From NCBI GenBank assembly GCA_030435675.1, contig CM059622.1:5084001-5148000 (forward strand): a stretch of 64,000 nt of DNA. Direction: 5' to 3'. The translations under genes were made by a program, and so were the position numbers. Positions 57,394 to 64,000 of this stretch are shown here, one piece after another. This DNA is from Steinernema hermaphroditum. Taxonomy: Eukaryota > Nematoda > Chromadorea > Rhabditida > Steinernematidae. Below the pieces are notes generated by a model. That model saw only the letters and a program-made list of their open reading frames with translations. It did no database searches and was not told where the DNA came from. The stretch's first letter is position 1. Every line of letters starts with the position of its first letter.

Positions 57394-58480
57394 CTAGCAA
57401 CATTTTGCTTTTTTAGTCTTTCTGGACTTCGGAATTTTTACGCCATCTATTGGACTCTTCGTGCTGACCTGAAACCCATTCAACATACAAAAATACCGTA
57501 ATATGAGCACTTACCTGTTCTAATAGTCGTTCCGTAATGTCGAAAAACGCTCTATCCACATTGATGTTGGCCTTAGCCGACGTCTCCAAGAACGAAATCG
57601 AGTAATTTTGCGCCGTTCGCTCTCCCATTTCTTTCGGAACACTCCTCTCCGCCACCATATCGCATTTGTTTCCGATGATCACCTTTTGGACTTCGTCGTC
57701 GGCATACTAGAATGCGTTCAAAATGCACTTTTATTCTTGGTTTTTTTATCGGACGTACGTCAAGTAACATGAGATGCGTATCTTGCCACCTACATAAGTA
57801 GAAGCTTTGCTATCTATGTGTTATTTTTGCTCTTCACAAGCCCTCTGTTATGTCCCATGAAACGATCAGTCTCACTTTCTCAAAATACCAAATACATATG
57901 GCTTCATTTTTTGTCTGTTAGACAAAGTGCTCCATGTTCAGACAGTTCTACTCCGTCATCCACTAATAGACCTCAGGTGGCATGTAATCACTACGATTAA
58001 ATGGTCTTTGGACCAGCCTATTGCACAAGCTGTACATGTACAAATTGTAGCAGAATTATCTTTGGGGACAGTTCGCATAATGTATCTATCCTTTTCCAGA
58101 GGAACACTCTTCTGAGCTTTAAACTGCCGATGACAATGCTCAAAAGAACAAACCTGATTGATGTATCGCAGCCACTTTTCCAGATTCTGGAAGCTGTACG
58201 GATTGGTGATGTCGTAAACCAACAGAATTGCATGCGATCCTCTGTAGTAGGAGGTCGTGATGGTGTCGAACCTCTCTTGGCCGGCGGTGTCCCAGATCTG
58301 CAGCTTCACCTTTTTCCCGCCAATAAGCACCGTCTTGATTTTGAAATCGATGCCGATGGTCGAATTCAGCGAAGGCGAGAAGGAGTCGTCGGCGAAGCGT
58401 TGCAGAAGACTCGTCTTCCCGACGGCTGTGTCCCCGATGAGGAGCACTTTGAACAGGTGGTCGTAGTATTTCCGGGCCAT
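57394..58480 (-). CDS. Rab family small GTPase, Rab8/10/35-like (197 aa)
   Basis: Three minus-strand exons: 58154-58480, 57515-57706 and 57394-57468. All nucleotide-binding motifs are present: P-loop GDTAVGKTS, effector region [25 protein letters not shown] and ETSAK. The protein starts [16 protein letters not shown] and ends in a basic tail [11 protein letters not shown], whose last two cysteines are the geranylgeranylation site. Family features fall between Rab8/10 (KIKT, GNKCD) and Rab35 ([19 protein letters not shown], basic-CC tail), so I leave the subfamily open. SSTIG-type substitutions (SPSLNSTIG) and [11 protein letters not shown] mark it as a diverged member. It should control vesicle traffic at endosomal or plasma membranes. 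Confidence 0.9.
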
Positions 58481-59913
58481 TCACGGGGAGAGAAGAAAAA
58501 ATCGATTGAGACGAAGGAGAAGGGGTGATGGGTTGTTTGAGCTTTCGTAACCACTATCAACAGTGAAAGTGAGTCATAAGAAGGTGTGGTTAATGCAGAA
58601 CGCTGAAATTGTCGCCTGAAATTGCGGAAGAAGCACATTTGCGAAGCCAACTACCATCGGTTCCGTACGGCAATCGATGCCTGAACGATCACAAATCGAC
58701 CGCTCGCGCGTATCAGCGCCGCTCGTGACCTTTATGCTGAGCAATTAAAACTCTTTTGGGTTAGACCATTGTGACAATTCAATTAGGGTGATCCACATCA
58801 GTACTATACACATAACTAACAGCTCACTAAACGATAGAAGAACGATCATCGAAAAGTTCCCATTCTCGCTTCAGGTCTTGAATGCACACTATTTTGCTAA
58901 AATTCGGCACCTTTTTAAATGTTGTACATAAACGCCATTCCGTTCTTCAAGTCAATTTCAAATGACTGGAAGAAACGAGATCTGGTTACCACTTATGGGT
59001 AGTGGTATACAGATCTGGGCCGGACCCTGTCGCTTTTACAGATCTGATCTGGGCCGGACCCGTCGGTTCTCCGTTTAACGTCTTACCTAGAGAGAGGGGC
59101 AGGGAATCTCAAGTTGTTAAACTTTATGGTAAGATGGCAATCAAAAACAAAGATGGTTACATGGATGCACTAGACCAGGATTCGCTACTTGTCAACAGGC
59201 ATATTGCGTAATATCTATATATAACTGCTTTTTGCTGAAGAAGGTGTGGCTAAGTGCTCCAAAAATACCCAAAATGGCTTCGGGAAACATCCTCTATGGG
59301 CCCTTTTCGTGTCATAAACATCGCTGCATACATTTGCTGTCGCTTGTCCTGTTTTGAGCACTATTCGAGGCTTGTTTTCCAGCCCCTCACTTCGCGTTCC
59401 CTTCGGACGGGATCCGCCAATTACCCAACCGAGGCTCCTGACGCGTTTTGATTGGCGCGATCGTGGTACTGTACCACAAATGTCTTTTGTGATCTTCGAC
59501 TTGACCAGAAAGTGGAAGAGGCGACACCAACGACGTTGTTTTTGTGCACTTTTGGGTTGTTGTGACGTCAGCCCCATCGCGGCGACATCGATTGGAGCGA
59601 ATTTCTTGGCGCGTCGCTTTGACTAATGCCAAACAGTGCCGTTGTCCTTCTTTGTCGCCGGCGAAGGCGTCGTCGCCGCCTCGAGAAACGCATTTTATGC
59701 GTGTCCTTCGCGTGTGAATTCGAAAACGATCGTTAATTGCTTTTGGCATCGCGCTGTGATTGCGTTGTTTTCGGCTATTCGGCCGTCTTTCGGCACCCTC
59801 TAATCTCCACTTCTACCCATCGTCGCATATGCATCGCCTCTCGACTCAATTCATTTCATCGTTTCTCATGTTTGCTCAACGTCTTCTTGAATTCAGAGCC
59901 AACCCTGGCGACG
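58481..59913. other. Spacer with short duplications, no supported gene
   Basis: AGATCTGGGCCGGACCC occurs at 59011-59027 and again, nearly complete, at 59046-59061. Frames at 59387-59749 (minus) and 59215-59577 (minus) overlap one another and lack any recognised motif. The last 200 bases are GC-richer and probably hold the promoter of the next gene. Confidence 0.4.
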
Positions 59914-60306
59914 ATGAAAGCTCAGCGGGAAGAAGAAGAAGTCCGGCCCGGCAGTTCGACCGCTCCCGGCTCCGAGAGGCGTAGCCAAATGGACGCCCTG
60001 GCCAATGCCCTCAGACGCAAGAGACGTCTAGAAGCGCAACCTAGACAGGAATCGGAGGTGCAGACGAAGAAAGGCGCCGTGGAAGCGGCTGAAGAAGACG
60101 AATCCGAAGAGATACTCCGGAAGAAGGCGAAGGAGGCGCTGTTGCGCGAAGCCGTCCGCTCGAAGGAGCGTGTGAAGACGATGGGACCGCAAGGGTATCT
60201 GAAGCCGACGTGTCTGCAAACGAATAAGCGCTTCTTGAACGCTACGGTGCGGTCGACGCTGTTCCAGGCCGGCGAGAGGAAGAGATCGCAGAAGAAGGAA
60301 AGCTGA
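59914..60306 (+). CDS. Small basic, likely nuclear protein (130 aa)
   Basis: The ATG at 59914 follows TTGAATTCAG (acceptor ending near 59898), suggesting trans-splicing or a 5' intron, so I prefer it to the longer upstream frame. The product starts MKAQREEEEVRPGSSTAPGS, has a charged helix (MDALANALRRKRRLEAQPRQ; ILRKKAKEALLREAVRSKER), then a distinct C-terminal motif MGPQGYLKPTCLQTNKRFLN ATVRSTLFQ and a Lys/Arg end. The C-terminal block looks like a conserved peptide motif, while the rest is low-complexity charged sequence. No signal peptide or TM. I do not recognise the family. Confidence 0.6.
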   Translation: MKAQREEEEVRPGSSTAPGSERRSQMDALANALRRKRRLEAQPRQESEVQTKKGAVEAAEEDESEEILRKKAKEALLREAVRSKERVKTMGPQGYLKPTCLQTNKRFLNATVRSTLFQAGERKRSQKKES

Positions 60307-63300
60307 TCTCCGGTGTCGTTGCGTACAGATAAACGCGGGTTGTGTCCGGACTGTTCTTCCACGAAATTCGGCGACGCTGGAACGACAACGCGAGATGAGG
60401 CGAGGGGCGATTATTGAATTATCGCCTGATGAAAAGAGGAAAGACATGCCGGGTATGATTTGGATTGTTGTTGCTCGTGTTTAGGCGCTCCGCGACGCGT
60501 GTTTTGTGTCTTCTTTTGAACGAGATATGTAGAGAGCATAATAAAAATGTGTCCCTATTCGATTTGAGCTCTACGGGATGCATCCTTGCGGTTGTGGCCG
60601 CACAAACGACGCTCTGAATGCCGAATATTTGATTAGTGGTGTTCTTCGATGTCCCAGGGACCGTTTTTACAGCTTAAGGATGCCATAAAAACGACAAAAA
60701 CATCTCCCCGTTCGTCCTCTCAATATCAGCTGGCTTCTAGGCGAGCCGAGTGGTGTCATGTTTCTGCCTAAAAGCAGCCTGTGGCTATCTTTCTCTGTGA
60801 GATATCCGAAATCCGTCGAAGCTATCTGTTCTCCTAAGTGCCCGAGTGGCATCGAATTGCATCCTGAACGAGTGATGCGATGAAAAATTAGAAGAAAAAC
60901 ATCTCTTTTGCCTACTTATACTCAAAGCTTTAACCTAGAAAAGATATGAAGATGACCTACTGCGAAATGTCTGACCAAAGAACACCTCTTTTATTCTATT
61001 GTTCGTGGATTGGAAAAGCTGAACACCTATTAAACTCCTTGCATAGAACGGTTAGATGAGCGGTAATTATAGCCCTTTTATTGAAGTGTGAGAAGACCGT
61101 GCTAGATTTCCAGCCTGGATTCTCCATTTTCGATGTTCTTTGCCTACATATGAATTCCATGTTCACGGCCACACAGTCCGTTAGGCTCTAACGAAGCATT
61201 CACACATATTTTTGGCTGACCATGCGTATGAAAGGCTGTATGTACATTGTAAGGGCTCCACCCCTGTTCCTTGAAGCACCTCATTACTGCGTTTCCATCA
61301 AAACAAAAGCGCCATATCCTGTCTGCGTCTGCGACATTTCGCCGGTAAGACGGCGACCCTTCTTTGATTTCTGATCTAATCGTCGCCTTCCTTCTCTCCT
61401 TCTCTATGTTGTTACTTCGTATTTTCGCGCGTTGCGCGGCGGAAGCGTCCGCGATAAAATGGATCCGAATGCGGGAACAGGTTCCTCGTTGAGAAATCGT
61501 CGCCGAGTGTCACACTCAGCAGCTCACCACCGATCACCGCGCAGTTTTCATTCGCAACCTTGTGCGCAGATTAGCGCCTCATCGTTCCCCACTAAACTGC
61601 TTATATTCGGTTAAAAGATCCCCCTAGGTGCACTTTTGCACTGCCTGCGACGACTGGTTTTTCAGAGATCCCCGCTCGCCTCTAACAAGCATCGCCAGAT
61701 CAGCGACTAGTTCTCCTCGGCGCCCCTTATGACCCGCCGGCGATCAGCACTTCCCCCTGCCAGCTGGAAAAACGGCATTTCCCGCAATCTCGCCGACGAC
61801 GCTTATTTGTCTCCAGACCCTTGAAACGAGAGCGCCGAACTAGTTCCCCATTGAACTCGATCGGAACGTTTCACTTCCTGATTGGCCATATCAGCGCGCT
61901 AGTTCGCTCTTATCGCCTTCTGACCGCCGCCTCTTCGAGTGGTTATTAATCAATTGAGATCCGTTGGTTTTTGTGCAGCGCACCTGCTTTGACGGACGAT
62001 CGCCGTTTCTGCATTTTATAGCTTTATAACGCATATGAATTATGTCTTCTGCTTCACAATGCACTGCTTCCTTTTGATATGCAGTTTTTGCGGCGCTTTT
62101 ACCGTATCCTTCATCTGAAGAGTCCTTTTAAGGCTGCTTTCTTAATGCAGGAAATTCCAGTCCGGGGGCCTGGCCTGGCCAATAGCCAAACAATCGACTC
62201 ACCGTCCGTTACATGTGACAAAGTGAACTTATCACAAAAAGTTGTAGACATTTAGACAGACAGTCGAATCGAACAACTGTCTCGTAAGTCTCATGTGCAC
62301 TATCTGGTGAGAGTCGTTAGTGAAGTGAAGGGTTACGAGAATGAGAATTTTGGTCCGTTTTCAGGAGGTCGCCGAAACGAGGAGTGGGTCAAAGTGGCCA
62401 CTAGCCTCTTCTCTAATAATCTAGACTTCTTAAAATCGTATTGTCCTTGACATACTCTGTATATACGATCCACCGCAAAGGCAGATATTCTTAGCTCCCT
62501 CCGAGAGTGCGATTTTTAAAGTGACCGCTGCTGTCATATAACAGCAATATCCGCCTATGACCGATCACGACAGATCACGGCACACACTCGTCAATTGCTT
62601 GTGGGAGCTGTTCTTCAGGATAGTTTTATACATGTGTTCCATTTTCCAATATGCTTTGATAGTCTCAGTGATTTGTTTCGCAAATTTTGGTGATTTGTGA
62701 TACACGTAAACACCAAGTTTTCATATCGAAATTCGATTGCAGATGATTCAGCTCTCTCCTCACTATCAATACAAATCTGAAATCTGATTCATCATGCCCT
62801 TAAAGATTCATCAAAGAGGAATGGATGAATGGACATCAACTTACAACCGAAAATGTCTTTTATGTTCTTTCAAGTTTCAAATTCACAATCTCTAAAAGGC
62901 CTCAAAATCTCGAATCAGTTATGACCAAATGGTCTGCTGAAAAACCACCGCTCTCTCTTAATTATGTGTGAGTGAAAATCGAGATAATCTCAATATCTTT
63001 ATTTAAAAGCATCCTGTTTCGCACTGTCCTCTTTAGAGCTCTTTTGAGTTCAAGGGCCTATAGGATACGGTACTTGGGAGATGCTGAATACGACAAACAA
63101 ATCACTTCTAGAGGAGTGCGAAAGCGCAACGATAATTGGAGTGTGTTGCCTAAGACGGTGAGAGCAAAGAGCGTGTGCTAAGTAATTCTGCTTTCTGGCA
63201 TTTTGAGTGCCCGTGTGCGTTATGCCCTCTCCTGCATCGCCGGCGGCCGTTCCCGCGGTCGGCCGCGGCGGCAATGACGAACGTGGAGGCGCGTGGCTTT

Positions 63301-64000
63301 GCGTTTTTGTTTGCGTCGAGTCGCCGATCACTTCGCCTCGATTCGCATTCGTTTCGTCCGTCGCGGCCGCCGCGATTCGACCGTCGGCGCGATCCTCTCC
63401 CTCCCCTCCCCCTCGATTCTGCCCGCCGCCGTCGGCGCCAAGGGAGCTGGCCGGCTGCCTGCCGTCACCCCCGCCGTGCCCTCAGCCTCCCCTCTTGAGC
63501 CAGCCGGATCGCTTCGCTGAACGAACGGGCGACGCCCCCACTCACCGTGAGCGCGCCGAACGAAACGTGTGGTGGCGCGTCAACTCGCACAACATCTCGC
63601 ACTCGCGACAACCGGCTGTTTAGTGGTGCTCGAAACATGTGAAGGTTGATGGAGCGGAGAGGAACATGCCGAATCGATCGCGATCAGCGCGTCCGTTTCT
63701 GAGGTTCACGTCGCGCACTCCTTATTGCCACGTTGTTCCGATCGGCTGCCTCCGATCTTCGGTCGACATTTAATGTCTTTTGGAATAATCCAATCAAACA
63801 ACCGATGGTCTGAATTCATCCTTTTAATGCTTCAATTGTCTTCTCATCCAGCCGAAACCACCCTAGATTCGTTTCTTTTTGACTTGTGTTTATACGATAA
63901 CCGTCATTGTCCTCTCAGCAGACGAGGATCACCCCGATGTCCGCTCGTTGAGTCTCGAACTGCTTGTTAGTCCAAGTACTCTCAGCATGACTAATATATT
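60307..64000. other. 3.7-kb terminal spacer with a GC-rich island
   Basis: No supported gene. A CpG-rich, low-complexity stretch at 63210-63560 is open in several overlapping frames, which points to composition rather than coding; it may be the promoter or leader of a gene starting beyond the window. AT-rich elsewhere. Confidence 0.45.

Noticed and set aside
63050..63640. Pro/Ala/Arg-rich frames on both strands near the right end
   Set aside because: CpG-rich low-complexity DNA open in all frames; no domain, signal or splice support.

Overview
The window looks like nuclear DNA of a nematode. The reasons are: a cuticle collagen with the nematode N-terminal domain and QCNCG-type cysteine cluster; many short introns (about 42-50 nt) with TTTCAG-like acceptors; several start codons placed on or just after a 3' splice consensus, as expected for spliced-leader trans-splicing; and clear relatives of C. 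elegans families (nuclear receptor, UNC-45, perilipin, core-2-like GlcNAc transferase). The species cannot be named from this sequence. Nothing looks bacterial or viral.

Left part (1-15 kb): the 3' part of a nuclear hormone receptor whose DNA-binding domain ends in the first 29 bases; a four-exon gene with a FLYWCH-like start; tRNA-Leu(AAG); a small coiled-coil gene; tRNA-Ile(AAU); a cuticle collagen (minus strand); and a second tRNA-Leu. Large spaces with no gene separate these.

Middle (15-33 kb) is gene-dense: a Cys-loop anion-type receptor channel, an acidic serine-rich protein, the myosin chaperone UNC-45 (minus), an unknown protein with an acidic tail (minus), a FAHD1-like hydrolase interrupted by one in-frame TGA (minus), a core-2-like GlcNAc transferase meeting a zinc carboxypeptidase tail to tail, a small gene built from micro-exons (minus), and a secreted cysteine-rich protein (minus).

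Right part (35-60 kb): perilipin with a possible nested antisense gene in its first intron; a two-exon small protein; two small signal-peptide/one-TM proteins; a truncated RTE-like LINE; a secreted flavin amine oxidase with an unusual C-terminal extension and two tRNA genes in an intron; a decaying minus-strand gene; a four-TM membrane protein; a Rab GTPase (minus); and a small basic protein. The last 3.7 kb shows no convincing gene.

Two dispersed repeat families (two copies at 1.8/4.8 kb; two full and one partial copy at 27.2/52.4/29.9 kb) and the LINE fragment are the mobile or repetitive component. The genes do not form one pathway. Lipid-droplet, cuticle, muscle, neuronal and digestive functions are mixed, as in ordinary nematode chromosomes. 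I found no convincing new multi-gene system. The most interesting items are the micro-exon gene, the in-frame TGA in the FAHD1-like gene, the amine oxidase extension, the missing proline in the channel pore motif and the repeat families.
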